Shown here: piece by piece, positions 27,601-36,227 of the stretch | Layout: each line of letters opens with the position of its first letter | How positions within the stretch are numbered: position 1 is the stretch's first letter | Assembly: GCF_030489605.1 (NCBI RefSeq) | Contig: NZ_JAUKFY010000028.1 | Location: forward strand, 1 to 49,243 | DNA from: Brevibacillus laterosporus | Lineage (GTDB): Bacteria > Bacillota > Bacilli > Brevibacillales > Brevibacillaceae | DNA length: 49,243 bases | Reading direction: 5' to 3' | The notes under the pieces: model-generated | Told to the model about the DNA's origin: nothing | What the model saw: the letters and a program-made list of their open reading frames with translations, nothing else | Database searches by the model: none | Made by a program: the position numbers and the translations under genes

Positions 27601-30600
27601 CGTTGAAAGCGACCGCGCTTGTCGCCCGTATGCACCAGCAGCTTCAGAGCGAGGTACCGCTTAGGGAGATATTTCAAAATCCGACGATCGAAGGCATAGC
27701 CAAGCTGATTTCGGGAATGGAAAAGAACGCATATGCATCTATCCAGCCTGTGAGGAAGAGAGATTATTATCCGGTATCTTCCGCACAAAAGCGGCTGTAC
27801 ATCCTTCAGCAGCTGGAAGGAGCTGAACAAGGCTACAACATGCCGATTGCTTTACTAGTCGAGGGATTATTGGATCATGAACGCTTTAAAAGGACGATAA
27901 CACAGCTTGTCAGCCGTCATGAAGCACTTCGTACCTCCTTTGAGCTTGTGAATGGAGAGTTGGTGCAACGGATTCATCAGTATGCGGAGGCAGAGATAAA
28001 GCTTTTAGAACTGGAAGAGAGTGAGGCTAAGACATATATAAGGTCCTTTATTCGCTCATTCAATCTGTCCCGAGCCCCATTGCTACGCGCTGCATTGTTA
28101 CAGATTGCACCAGATCGGAACATTCTCGTATTCGATATGCACCATATCATTTCTGACGGTGTATCGATGAAAGTATTGATAGAAGAATTCGTGAAGCTTT
28201 ATGAGGGAGAGGAGCTTCCGACACTTCGCATACAATATAAGGATTATGCGGTATGGCAGCAGGATTGGCTGCAGAGTACGCAATATAGGGCACAGGAGCG
28301 CTACTGGCTGGAGCAATTGTCGGGGGAACTACCAGTGCTGGAGCTACCAACGGATTACCCTCGCCCTGCAACTCAAAGCTTCCATGGAGATCAGGTCACC
28401 TTTACATTGGATGTAAAGATAGCTCAGGGGCTATATCAAATAGCTAGAGATCAAGAATCGACGCTGTACATGGTGCTACTGGCTGCTTACAGTGCCTTTT
28501 TAAACAAATACAGTGGGCAAAACGAAATCGTGATTGGTTCCCCGGTAGCGGGCCGTCCGCATGCCGATTTGGAACGAGTAATAGGAATGTTCGTCAATAC
28601 TGTGGCTTTGCGTTGCTTCCCAGATGGGGAGAAAACATTCAAAATGTATCTGCAAGAGGTGAAACAAACGGCGCTGAAGGCGTATGAGAATGCGGATTAC
28701 CCATTTGAGGAAATAGTGGAAAAACTAAATGTTGCACGTGATCTCAGTCGCAATCCGGTGTTTGATACCCTATTCGTACTACACAATGTAACCCAAGCGG
28801 AATTAAATATCCAAGGGGTGCAGTCTAAACAATATCAGAACGATTATTCTACGGCTAAATTTGACCTTGCTTTAAGCGGAGTAGAGGTTGGAGAAACCAT
28901 CGAGTTCAGCATGGAATATGCCACAGCGTTGTATAAGCGGCAGACAGTCGAACGAATGGCCAAGCATTTTCAGCAGTTTATCAGTCTGATTGTAAAGAAT
29001 CCAGAAGCTAAGCTCTCGTCTGTGGAAGTGATGACACCGGAGGAGAAAACACAGATTCTGGAGGTATGGGGAGCTACGGCAACTGACTATCCACGCGAGA
29101 AGACAATCAACGAGCTGTTTGAAGAACAGGTAGAGCGTACGCCAGAACGAGTGGCGGTTGTTGGGGAAGGAGGGCAGTTAACGTACCGCGAGCTAAACGA
29201 GCAAGCCAATAAGCTAGCGAGAACACTGCGTTCAGAGGGTGTGCATGCAGACAACCCTGTCGGCATCATGGTCGAGCGTTCCCTAGAGCTGATCGTCGGT
29301 ATCTTCGGAATTTTGAAGGCTGGCGGCGCCTATGTACCGATTGATCCGGAGTATCCAAAGGAAAGGATTCGTTTCATGCTTCAGGATTCAGGAGCGAACC
29401 TGCTTTTGGGACAGGAGCATCTACGGGAGCGAGCGTCATTTGCAGGGAAGTTTATTGATTTAAATGATGTCGGCTCCTATAGTGATGACGGCTCTAATCT
29501 AGAGCTGATCAACGGGGCTAAAGACATGGCGTATGTCATCTATACTTCGGGAACGACAGGTCAACCCAAGGGAGTCATGATAGAACACAGCTCAGTGATC
29601 AACCGCTTGCTGTGGATGCAAAAGAAATATCCAATCACTGAAAATGATACGATCCTGCAAAAAACGACCATTACGTTTGATGTGTCTGTGTGGGAGCTAT
29701 TCTGGTGGGCACTTGTCGGTGCCAGAGTATGCCTGCTTCCTGTTGGAGGGGAAAAGAATCCGGCAGTCATATTAAATACATTGGAGGAGCAAAGCATTAC
29801 CACATTGCATTTTGTTCCATCTATGCTGCAAGCTTTTCTGGAATATATCCAGCAACGAACGTATGAGGAAAAAAAGAACAAGCTTGCTTCGGTGCGGCGT
29901 GTGTTTACGAGTGGTGAAGCGTTACTTGCTTCGCAGGTTGCACAATTCCATCGCTTCATTGCCCCAGTGAGCAAAGCCCAGATAATTAACCTGTATGGGC
30001 CGACAGAAGCGACTGTAGATGTGACGTATTTTGATTGTCAGGAAGGAGAAGCTTACACGAATATCCCGATCGGAAAACCGATTGACAATACACAGCTCTA
30101 TATTGTTAATTCACAGAACCAGCAGCAGCCGATAGGTGTGGCCGGGGAACTATGCATCGCCGGTGTGGGGCTGGCAAGAGGTTATTTGAACCGCCCTGAG
30201 CTGACAGCTGAGAAGTTTGTGCATAACCCCTTTCTGCCCGGCGAACGGATGTATCGGACGGGCGACTTGGCGAGATGGCTGTCGGATGGCAATATTGAAT
30301 ATCTGGGGCGAATTGACCATCAGGTAAAAATCCGCGGTTACCGTATCGAGCTTGGAGAAGTCGAAGCACACCTACTGAAAACGGGATACGTACGGGAAGC
30401 AGTAGTTGTTCCACGGGAGGATGGGGGTAGACAGAAGGCGCTATGTGCATATTTCGTAGCAGATCGAAGGCTTACCGTGAGTGAATTAAGGGGAGCCTTA
30501 TCCCAAGAACTGCCGGGCTACATGATTCCATCGTACTTTGTACAGGTAGAGCGGATGCCGTTAGCCATGAATGGAAAGCTCGACCGCAAAGCGCTGCCTG

Positions 30601-33600
30601 CCCCAGGTGATAATCTGCAAACCGGAACGGCATACGTGGCACCTCGCACAGAAGTGGAGAGGGCTTTAGTCTCGATTTGGCAGTCGGTATTAGGAGTTAA
30701 AGCGATCGGGCTGCTAGATAATTACTTTGATCTAGGAGGCGACTCGATTAAAGCCCTCCAGATTTCTTCAAGGCTGTATCAAGAGGGCTACAAGCTGGAA
30801 TTAAAGGATTTGTTTAAATATCCTACCGTTGCAAAACTCAGTCCGTATGTCCAACTCGTCAATAGAATGGCTGATCAGAGGGAAGTGAAGGGAGAAGCAA
30901 GACTTACACCAATCCAGAGCTGGTTCTTTGAGCAAAATTTTGCAGACCCTCATCATTTTAATCAAGCGGTCATGCTGTATCGGAAGGAAGGATTCGATGA
31001 AAGTTCGCTTCGTAGGGTAATACAGAAAATTACCGAGCATCACGATGCCCTGCGTATGGTATTTTATCAGAGTGATAGCGGCGGATATACGGCCTGGAAT
31101 CGGGGGATTGATGAAGGTGAGCTGTCCTCCTTTGAGGTTGTTAATCTTCGAGAAGAGACGGAGTATGCTCAACTGATTGAAGCCAAAGCAAATGAGATCC
31201 AGAGCAGCATCAATATGAAGGAAGGACCCTTGATGAAGTTAGGGTTATTCCAATGTGCAGAAGGGGATCATCTCCTGATTGTCATTCATCATTTAGTTGT
31301 CGATGGGGTATCATGGCGAATCTTATTTGAGGATATTGCCACAGGCTATGAACAAGCTAGGAACGGAGCGGACATTCGTTTTCCAGAAAAAACAGATTCC
31401 TTCCGTTTGTGGGCAGAGCAGCTCGCTTCCTATGCCACTAACCAAGCAAACGAGAACGAACGGGCCTATTGGCAGTCCGTTGCCCAGATTGAAAATAAGC
31501 CGCTCCCCAGGGATTATAAGCACGATGATGTGCGGATTCGAGATAATCAGACGGTTACGGTGCAGTGGAATCGGGAGGAAACCAAACAACTTGTAAAACA
31601 AGCTCATTGGGCATATAACACAGAAATGAACGATCTCTTACTCGCTGCCCTAGGAAGGGCACTCCATGCCTGGACGGGTCTGGATCAGGTCATTGTGAAC
31701 CTAGAAGGGCATGGAAGGGAATCCATCATCAAAAATATGGATATTACACGCACTGTGGGCTGGTTTACGAGCCAGTACCCTGTCGTGTTGGAAATGAAGG
31801 CAGAGCAGGATTTACCTTACCTGATTAAACGGGTAAAAGAAGGCTTACGCCATATCCCGCAAAAAGGAATTGGATACGGGATCATCCGATATTTGTCTGA
31901 TCATCAGGGGAATTCATACAACATAGAGCCGCAGATTAGTTTTAATTATTTGGGCCAATTTGATCAGGATTTGCAAAATAATGCAATGCAGATATCGCCC
32001 TATTCTGTTGGAGACACCATTAACAAAAATGCGGCAAGACCCTATGTACTTGATCTAAACGGCATGATCGCGGGGGAAGAACTGTCTCTGACAATCAGCT
32101 ACAGCAGTAAGGAATATCGAAGTGAAACGATCGAGCGGCTGGCTGGGTTATTACGAGAAAGCCTTCAGGAAGTGATTGCACATTGTGTGGTGAAAGAGCA
32201 AAAGGAACTGACGCCAAGCGATGTTTTGTTGAAGGGATTGACAATTGAGGAGCTAGAACAGCTAATAGAACAAACCCGGCATGTAGGAGAGCTAGAGAAT
32301 GTTTACACATTAACGCCGATGCAGAAGGGGATGCTGTTCCACAGTCTGGTGAATCCTCATTTGGGAGCCTACTTTGAGCAAACAACGTTTACCCTGCAGG
32401 GAGCCTTTGATGTGATCGCATTTGAAAAGAGCTTGAACGTATTGGTGCAACGAAATGAAGTATTGCGGACGAACTTTTACAGCGGATGGAAAGAGCACCC
32501 CGTACAAGTGGTATTTCGAGAAAAGCCTGCCGGATTTTTTTATGAAGATCTTCGCGAGCTAAACGAGGAGCAGTGTGAGGCGTATATTGCGACGCTTTTG
32601 AAAAGGGATAAGAACAAGGGATTTGATTTGGCTCAGAATACGCTTATGCGGGTCGCCATTCTGCGGACGAAAGACGAAACGTATCGATTTGTCTGGAGCT
32701 TTCATCATATCCTGATGGATGGCTGGTGCTTGTCTCTCATTGCCAAGGAAGTGTTCGAAATCTACTTCGCCTATCAGGAGCAAAGACAACCCCAACTTGC
32801 ACCGGTAAGACCCTATAGCTCATTTATCGAGTGGCTGGAGAAGCAAGATGGCGAAGCGGCTTCAAGGTATTGGCACGACTATCTGGAAGGCTATGAACAT
32901 CAGACAGTTCTTGGTAAAACAAAACGTCAGGAAAAGCCAGCAGAGTTTGTTGTAAAGAGACATATTATCTCTCTTAGTGAACAGCTAACCCAGCGGATAA
33001 ATCAAATTGCGAAACAGCAGAACGTGACGGTAAATACCTTGATGCAAACAGCTTGGGGGATCTTGCTGCAGAAATATAACGACAATCAGGATGTGGTATT
33101 CGGAAACGTCGTCTCAGGTAGACCAACGGAGGTTCCTGGGATTGAGAACATCATTGGTTTGTTTATTAATACTATACCAGTACGGGTTCGCTGTGAGGCC
33201 GAGGCCACCGCTTTGGAAGTGATGGAAATGCTTCAGGAACAGGCTCTGGCATCCCGGGCATATGATACGTACCCGTTGTATGAAATTCAAGCACAAACCG
33301 AGCAAAAGCAGAGCTTGATTACTCACATTTTGGTATTTGAAAACTACCCTGTACAGCAGCAAATGGAGCAATTGGGTAGTAGCAGCTCGACAGGCTTTGA
33401 GATCGTAAATGTAGAGACAGTCGAGCAAACGAACTATGATTTTAACCTGATTGTCGTACCTGGGACAGAGATCGGGATTCGTTTGGAATACAATGCATGC
33501 GTGTATGATCAAGCGAGTGTGGAACGAATCGGCGGACATCTGGTTCATATCATGGAACAAATCATCCAAAACCCGCAGATACCCATTAAAGAACTTGATC

Positions 33601-36113
33601 TGCTTAATGAGGAAGAGAAAACGCAGATTTTAGAAGTGTGGGGGAATACGGCAGCGAACTATCCGAGAGAGAAGACAATTCATCAGTTGTTCGAGGAGCA
33701 GGTAGAGAGGACGCCTCATCAGGTGGCTGTTGTATTTGAAAACAGACAACTGACATACAAGGAATTAAACGAGAAAGCAAACCGCTTGGCCAGATTACTG
33801 CGAGCTCAAGGAGTAGGACCGGATCAGGCGGTCGGAATCCTTGTCGAACGTTCCCTAGAGATGATTGTTGGAATTATAGCCATTTTAAAAGCTGGGGGTG
33901 CTTATGTACCGATCAATCCAGTGTATCCAGAGGCACGAATGCGCTTTATGCTAGAGGACTCGGGTGTCAAGTTACTATTGCTGCAAAGCCATCTGCAGGA
34001 ACGAATCGCGTTTACCGGTGAGCTTGTTATCCTTGACGAATCTGATGCCCCTGATGGGGATGGTTCGAATCTGGAGCCAATCGTTTTTGCGAATAATCTA
34101 ATTTATATTATCTATACCTCAGGCACGACGGGTCAGCCTAAGGGGGTTATGATCGAACATCAAAGCGTAGTTAACACTATTTGCTGGTTTAGCGATAGGT
34201 ATTTTGAGCAAATGAATCATAAAATGCTCTTTACGGCAGAATACACATTCGATCCGAGTGTGGATCAAATTTTTGCCACGCTGCTTAACGGAGCTACCTT
34301 ACACTGCATCCGAAAAGACATGCTATGGAATAAAAAATACTTAGTTGACTATATTACGGCAAATGAAATTACCATTTTGAATATCTCTCCAGCATTTATG
34401 CAGGAGCTACTGGCGGATGAGGAGAAAATTGCTTGCTTACACACTCTGATTTGTGGGGGAGAGCAGCTCGATGATGCGTTAAAAGATAAACTAATGAGCA
34501 AAGGATACAAGCTTCACAATCATTACGGACCTACGGAAACGACCATCGAGGTTATCGCCGGAGAATGCGACAAGCAAACCCCGGTAGCTTTAGGAAAGCC
34601 GATCTCTAATACCGCAGTTTATATCCTGAACAAACATAGACAGCTTCAGCCTGTGGGTGTGGCCGGAGAGCTGTTTATTTCGGGCGAGGGTTTGGCTAGA
34701 GGATATTTGAACCGAGCGGAATTGACCGCAGAAAAATTTGTAGCTAACCCATTTATTCTAGGAACACGGATGTACAAAACAGGTGATTTTGCAAGATGGC
34801 TTCCTGATGGAACGATTGAATATCTAGGTCGTATCGATAATCAGGTGAAAATCAGGGGACACCGGATCGAAACGGGAGAAATTGTGTCACAGTTACTAAG
34901 AAATCCAGGAGTAAAGCAAGCGGCGGTGATAGTTCAGGAAATTCAGAAGGGACAAAAGGAGCTTTCCGCCTATTTGATCCTCGAAGACGGGCTGACTGTG
35001 GCGGATGTAAGAAGTACGTTAGCGAAACATTTGCCAGGGTATATGATGCCTTCCTATTTTGTTCGCTTGGATGAAATGCCGCTTACCTCCAATGGTAAAA
35101 TCAATTACAAAAAGCTACAGGAGATGGCCCCCCTCTTAGACACAGGCGGGGAGCAGGTTACCCCGATGACAAGAATGGAAGCGGAGCTTGTCCGTATTTG
35201 GCAAGAGGTTCTGGGCCTTCAGAATATCGGGGTTCATGATAATTTCTATGAAATTGGCGGACATTCACTGCGGATGATTCAAGTTATTAGCAAAATTTAC
35301 GCAGAATTATCAATCGAAATTCCATATGTTTTCGAAATCCAAACCATTAAAGATATGGCTAAACAAATGCTGGTATGGGAGACGAATACCAACTTTGAAA
35401 AAACCGTAACCTTACTGAATCAAACAGGACATCTCAATCTCTTCTGTTTCCCTCCGATTATTGGATTAGGCTATATTTATAAGAGACTAGCGGAGCTATT
35501 ACAGGACCAAGCCACGGTGTATGCCTTTAATTTTGTTCATGAGGAAAATCTGATTGAGCATTATGTCAATCACATATTGGAGATTCAGCCGGAAGGTCCA
35601 TTTGTTCTTGTGGGGTATTCTGCGGGAGGAAATGTTGCCTTTGAAGTGGCGAAGGCCTTGGAGAATTTACATCATGAAGTCTCGGATATCATTTTACTAG
35701 ATTCGATGCGCAAAAAAGAGATCGTAATTCAAAAAGAGGATGAGATTGATCGAGAGGTTGAACAAATCGTAAATGAATTTGCTGTTAAACAGAAGTTAGA
35801 CGTTACGTTGTTAAAGGACAAAGCTGCGAGCAGATATAAATCCTATAAGCAGTATATGAACCTACTAACGAATACGGAATGTATACATGCAGAGATTCAT
35901 TGCATGTGGGCTCAACAACCCGACACGATCGAATTATTGTTTGAAAAGGCCTTGTGGAAGGGCGCTACAACTAGCAGTCTTACAGAATATGAGGGATACG
36001 GATCACACATGGATATGATGGACGAACCGTATATTTCAAAAAATATCGTATATATTATTAAGATTTTGCAAAAAATCCGTTCCCGAAAACAGGAGAATCA
36101 ATATTCACTGTAG
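21483..36113 (+). CDS. Non-ribosomal peptide synthetase, modules 4-7 with thioesterase (kurstakin-like)
   Basis: This 4876-residue enzyme has the order C-A-T / C-A-T / C-A-T-E / C-A-T-TE. Carrier serines: 1006, 2040, 3088, 4595. A-domain codes by eye: A4 DVWHFSLVDK (Ser), A5 DSTQVAEVIK (6 of 10 like the His code DSELTAEVCK), A6 DVWHFSLVDK (Ser), A7 DPDNIGHIEK (no match I know; unassigned). The E domain of module 6 is intact (H-H-L-V-V-D-G, E-G-H-G-R-E), giving D-Ser. C5 and C6 are L-accepting (P-V-S-S-A-Q-K-R-L-Y, H-H-I-I-S-D-G); C4 and C7 are the D-accepting type. The thioesterase (about 4650-4870) has G-Y-S4713-A-G-G and a late His in Y-G-S-H-M, and releases the heptapeptide. By analogy with kurstakin it may close a lactone on Ser4. 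A terminator follows at 36151. Confidence 0.95.
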   Translation: MNKADIQDIFPLSPMQEGILFHSIMNNHSNAYFEQFDFTVEGHVAVECLQESMNKVIAHYDILRTVFIYQNVSKPRQVVLKKRDSHIHYQDISHLPASDIEPFIEQFKADDREKGFDISKDVLLRMSIFRVAEQSYRFVWSYHHIIMDGWCRGIIITALFNCYRALLHNQTILLEKTQPYSTYIKWLGKRDKKEALAYWKTYLLGYEQQASLPFSGGQAVQEGYLPEEVRLLLDREVTKGLVQLAKKNHVTLNTVFQALWGLLLQRYNDTDDVVFGSVVSGRPAEIKGIESMVGLFINTIPVRIQSDQLSFSTWIQQLQKNSVAAEAYSYSPLYEIQAESIIKQELIHHIMVFENFPLQQGLEQAKHVGFSIEQVSTTERTNYDLTIIVEPSEEVLIKFCYNANRYDKENIQRVAGHLMQAAQAVLKQPDIKVRDIELLTKSEERQLLEFNDTMADYPRNATIHQLFEEQAKKNPDHIAVVAQEGMLTYQELNERANRLARVLRGKGVKADSIVGLMIERSLDMIIGIFGILKAGGAYLPIDPGYPQERIEYLLEDSGTSILLLSQSLKEHVKFSGVTMSLDELKLDEGDGSNLEPVSLSEHLAYIIYTSGSTGKPKGVMVEHHSVVNRLLWMQKHYPLENRDVILQKTPISFDVSVWELFWWSWTGAKVCLLAPGGEKDPRTIVQAIERHQVTTMHFVPSMLHMFLESVALRQEAHRLRCLRRVFTSGEALHVKHGERFRTLLYQANGTKLHNLYGPTEATVDVSFYDCPMDGPITQIPIGKPIDNTRLYIVNRQGRMQGIGMPGELCITGVGVARGYYHRPDLTREKFVTNPFNPSERMYRTGDLARWLPDGNIEYMGRIDHQVKIRGNRIELGEIESRLLQLPPVKETVVMARPDREGNNYLTAYYVAEEKLSISDVRKQLSQALPGYMIPSYFIQVESMPLTSNGKVDRKALPEPEGNAEKGREYLAPRNQLEEQLTLIWQTVLGIESIGVRDNFFDLGGHSLKATALVTRIHQQLQVEVPLREVFQSPTIEGLARVMSRLDTNVHASIEPAGEQDMYPVSSAQKRLYILQQLEGAEQGYNMPAALLIEGPLNRERFEGTVMQLVSRHEALRTSFELVNGTPVQRIQQHAKTKVSFWEVEESEVEAHVREFVRLFDLSCAPLLRVALLRIKADRHILLFDMHHIISDGVSMNILVEEFAKLYEGEQLPSLRIQYKDYAVWQQTWLQSEQYKAQERFWLEQLSKELPVLELPTDYPRPAVKSFSGDQVAFTLDAETTQGLHRITREHGSTLYMVLLAAYSALLSRYSGQNEIIVGTPVAGRPHADLERVMGMFVNTVALRCFPDGKKTFKTYLQEVKQTALQAYEHADFPFEELVEKLDVPRDLSRNPVFDAMFVLQNMDRKPLQAKDLWVVPHSFSQTAAKFDLTLQAAEAKDVIECSLEYSTALFRKETMRRWTQHFIRMLKEIAKDPEVEISRLEMLSETEKRELLVQFNDTAAEYPRDTTIFQLFEEQAEKTPDHIAVVFDDQRLTYRELNERANQLARTLRAQGVQSESVVGLMVERSLEMIVGILGILKAGGAYLPIDPAYPQERIRYMLSNSGAELVVTRKQFESSINVPGLYFEDSIIGRQSTENVDVQLASHHLAYIIYTSGTTGQPKGVMIEHQSILNTIQWKVTAYHYRDARVLMLNPFVFDSFVTHFFAPIVSGATVYFLNEQEAKDPIWIKRVIREQSITHLQSPPSFYSALLEGMSAKDLQSVRNIVVAGEKVSKGLVETIRSLHPDIEIVNEYGPTENSVITSALLIKGTPELITIGRPIANTRVYILGKHQELQPTGIAGEIYISGRGLARGYLHDEELTAQKFVVNPFNPTEKMYKTGDQARWLPTGEIEYLGRIDYQVKIRGFRIELWEIEDRLLAYEGIKEAVVVDREDSHGTRLLCAYYVTTGQAPEAASLRKHVSEGLPEYMVPSYFIRLESMPLTSNGKVNRKALPEPKGSLETGREYVAPRNQLEEQLTHIWQDVLGIERIGMHDNFFELGGHSLKATALVARMHQQLQSEVPLREIFQNPTIEGIAKLISGMEKNAYASIQPVRKRDYYPVSSAQKRLYILQQLEGAEQGYNMPIALLVEGLLDHERFKRTITQLVSRHEALRTSFELVNGELVQRIHQYAEAEIKLLELEESEAKTYIRSFIRSFNLSRAPLLRAALLQIAPDRNILVFDMHHIISDGVSMKVLIEEFVKLYEGEELPTLRIQYKDYAVWQQDWLQSTQYRAQERYWLEQLSGELPVLELPTDYPRPATQSFHGDQVTFTLDVKIAQGLYQIARDQESTLYMVLLAAYSAFLNKYSGQNEIVIGSPVAGRPHADLERVIGMFVNTVALRCFPDGEKTFKMYLQEVKQTALKAYENADYPFEEIVEKLNVARDLSRNPVFDTLFVLHNVTQAELNIQGVQSKQYQNDYSTAKFDLALSGVEVGETIEFSMEYATALYKRQTVERMAKHFQQFISLIVKNPEAKLSSVEVMTPEEKTQILEVWGATATDYPREKTINELFEEQVERTPERVAVVGEGGQLTYRELNEQANKLARTLRSEGVHADNPVGIMVERSLELIVGIFGILKAGGAYVPIDPEYPKERIRFMLQDSGANLLLGQEHLRERASFAGKFIDLNDVGSYSDDGSNLELINGAKDMAYVIYTSGTTGQPKGVMIEHSSVINRLLWMQKKYPITENDTILQKTTITFDVSVWELFWWALVGARVCLLPVGGEKNPAVILNTLEEQSITTLHFVPSMLQAFLEYIQQRTYEEKKNKLASVRRVFTSGEALLASQVAQFHRFIAPVSKAQIINLYGPTEATVDVTYFDCQEGEAYTNIPIGKPIDNTQLYIVNSQNQQQPIGVAGELCIAGVGLARGYLNRPELTAEKFVHNPFLPGERMYRTGDLARWLSDGNIEYLGRIDHQVKIRGYRIELGEVEAHLLKTGYVREAVVVPREDGGRQKALCAYFVADRRLTVSELRGALSQELPGYMIPSYFVQVERMPLAMNGKLDRKALPAPGDNLQTGTAYVAPRTEVERALVSIWQSVLGVKAIGLLDNYFDLGGDSIKALQISSRLYQEGYKLELKDLFKYPTVAKLSPYVQLVNRMADQREVKGEARLTPIQSWFFEQNFADPHHFNQAVMLYRKEGFDESSLRRVIQKITEHHDALRMVFYQSDSGGYTAWNRGIDEGELSSFEVVNLREETEYAQLIEAKANEIQSSINMKEGPLMKLGLFQCAEGDHLLIVIHHLVVDGVSWRILFEDIATGYEQARNGADIRFPEKTDSFRLWAEQLASYATNQANENERAYWQSVAQIENKPLPRDYKHDDVRIRDNQTVTVQWNREETKQLVKQAHWAYNTEMNDLLLAALGRALHAWTGLDQVIVNLEGHGRESIIKNMDITRTVGWFTSQYPVVLEMKAEQDLPYLIKRVKEGLRHIPQKGIGYGIIRYLSDHQGNSYNIEPQISFNYLGQFDQDLQNNAMQISPYSVGDTINKNAARPYVLDLNGMIAGEELSLTISYSSKEYRSETIERLAGLLRESLQEVIAHCVVKEQKELTPSDVLLKGLTIEELEQLIEQTRHVGELENVYTLTPMQKGMLFHSLVNPHLGAYFEQTTFTLQGAFDVIAFEKSLNVLVQRNEVLRTNFYSGWKEHPVQVVFREKPAGFFYEDLRELNEEQCEAYIATLLKRDKNKGFDLAQNTLMRVAILRTKDETYRFVWSFHHILMDGWCLSLIAKEVFEIYFAYQEQRQPQLAPVRPYSSFIEWLEKQDGEAASRYWHDYLEGYEHQTVLGKTKRQEKPAEFVVKRHIISLSEQLTQRINQIAKQQNVTVNTLMQTAWGILLQKYNDNQDVVFGNVVSGRPTEVPGIENIIGLFINTIPVRVRCEAEATALEVMEMLQEQALASRAYDTYPLYEIQAQTEQKQSLITHILVFENYPVQQQMEQLGSSSSTGFEIVNVETVEQTNYDFNLIVVPGTEIGIRLEYNACVYDQASVERIGGHLVHIMEQIIQNPQIPIKELDLLNEEEKTQILEVWGNTAANYPREKTIHQLFEEQVERTPHQVAVVFENRQLTYKELNEKANRLARLLRAQGVGPDQAVGILVERSLEMIVGIIAILKAGGAYVPINPVYPEARMRFMLEDSGVKLLLLQSHLQERIAFTGELVILDESDAPDGDGSNLEPIVFANNLIYIIYTSGTTGQPKGVMIEHQSVVNTICWFSDRYFEQMNHKMLFTAEYTFDPSVDQIFATLLNGATLHCIRKDMLWNKKYLVDYITANEITILNISPAFMQELLADEEKIACLHTLICGGEQLDDALKDKLMSKGYKLHNHYGPTETTIEVIAGECDKQTPVALGKPISNTAVYILNKHRQLQPVGVAGELFISGEGLARGYLNRAELTAEKFVANPFILGTRMYKTGDFARWLPDGTIEYLGRIDNQVKIRGHRIETGEIVSQLLRNPGVKQAAVIVQEIQKGQKELSAYLILEDGLTVADVRSTLAKHLPGYMMPSYFVRLDEMPLTSNGKINYKKLQEMAPLLDTGGEQVTPMTRMEAELVRIWQEVLGLQNIGVHDNFYEIGGHSLRMIQVISKIYAELSIEIPYVFEIQTIKDMAKQMLVWETNTNFEKTVTLLNQTGHLNLFCFPPIIGLGYIYKRLAELLQDQATVYAFNFVHEENLIEHYVNHILEIQPEGPFVLVGYSAGGNVAFEVAKALENLHHEVSDIILLDSMRKKEIVIQKEDEIDREVEQIVNEFAVKQKLDVTLLKDKAASRYKSYKQYMNLLTNTECIHAEIHCMWAQQPDTIELLFEKALWKGATTSSLTEYEGYGSHMDMMDEPYISKNIVYIIKILQKIRSRKQENQYSL
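24640..27750 (+). other. NRPS module 5: C-A(His-like)-T
   Basis: This has an L-accepting C domain (H-H-I-I-S-D-G-V-S), A code DSTQVAEVIK and carrier L-G-G-H-S. The D-S-x-x-x-A-E-V-x-K frame matches His codes at six positions; the other four differ, so His is a guess strengthened by kurstakin having His at position 5. An odd Trp replaces Gly in the usual R-I-E-L-G-E-I-E motif. Confidence 0.65.
27750..32240 (+). other. NRPS module 6: C-A(Ser)-T-E
   Basis: The C domain is closely similar to that of module 5, and the A domain has the same Ser code as module 4, suggesting intragenic duplication. The carrier is L-G-G-D-S. The E domain has complete H-H-L-V-V-D-G-V-S-W-R and E-G-H-G-R-E. Predicted residue: D-Ser. 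Kurstakin has Gln here. Confidence 0.85.
32240..36113 (+). other. NRPS module 7: C-A(unassigned)-T-TE
   Basis: The C domain is D-accepting (H-H-I-L-M-D-G-W-C). The A code DPDNIGHIEK has two acidic pocket residues and matches no code I remember; its I-G-H-I part is reminiscent of Asp codes. The carrier is I-G-G-H-S. The type I thioesterase has G-Y-S-A-G-G. The last residue cannot be named. Confidence 0.7.
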
Positions 36114-36150
36114 TGCCTTGGTTGTAGTCGATCAAAAGGGTTGAGGCGGA

Positions 36151-36177
36151 CCCCGACAACTGTCGGGGTTCTTTTTT
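36151..36177 (+). terminator. Terminator of the NRPS operon
   Basis: CCCCGACA (36151-36158) pairs with TGTCGGGG (36161-36168), followed by TTCTTTTTT. Confidence 0.9.
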
Positions 36178-36227
36178 ATAAAGGAAAAAATGTTCGAGAA
36201 AAATCAAACTTTACTTTAAAGGCTTAG

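Noticed and set aside
9080-36113. Assignment of the NRPS product as bogorol/brevibacillin, tyrocidine or polymyxin type
   Set aside because: Those need 10-13 modules with Orn/Lys/Dab, Val, Leu or Phe codes; here there are seven modules rich in Thr and Ser.
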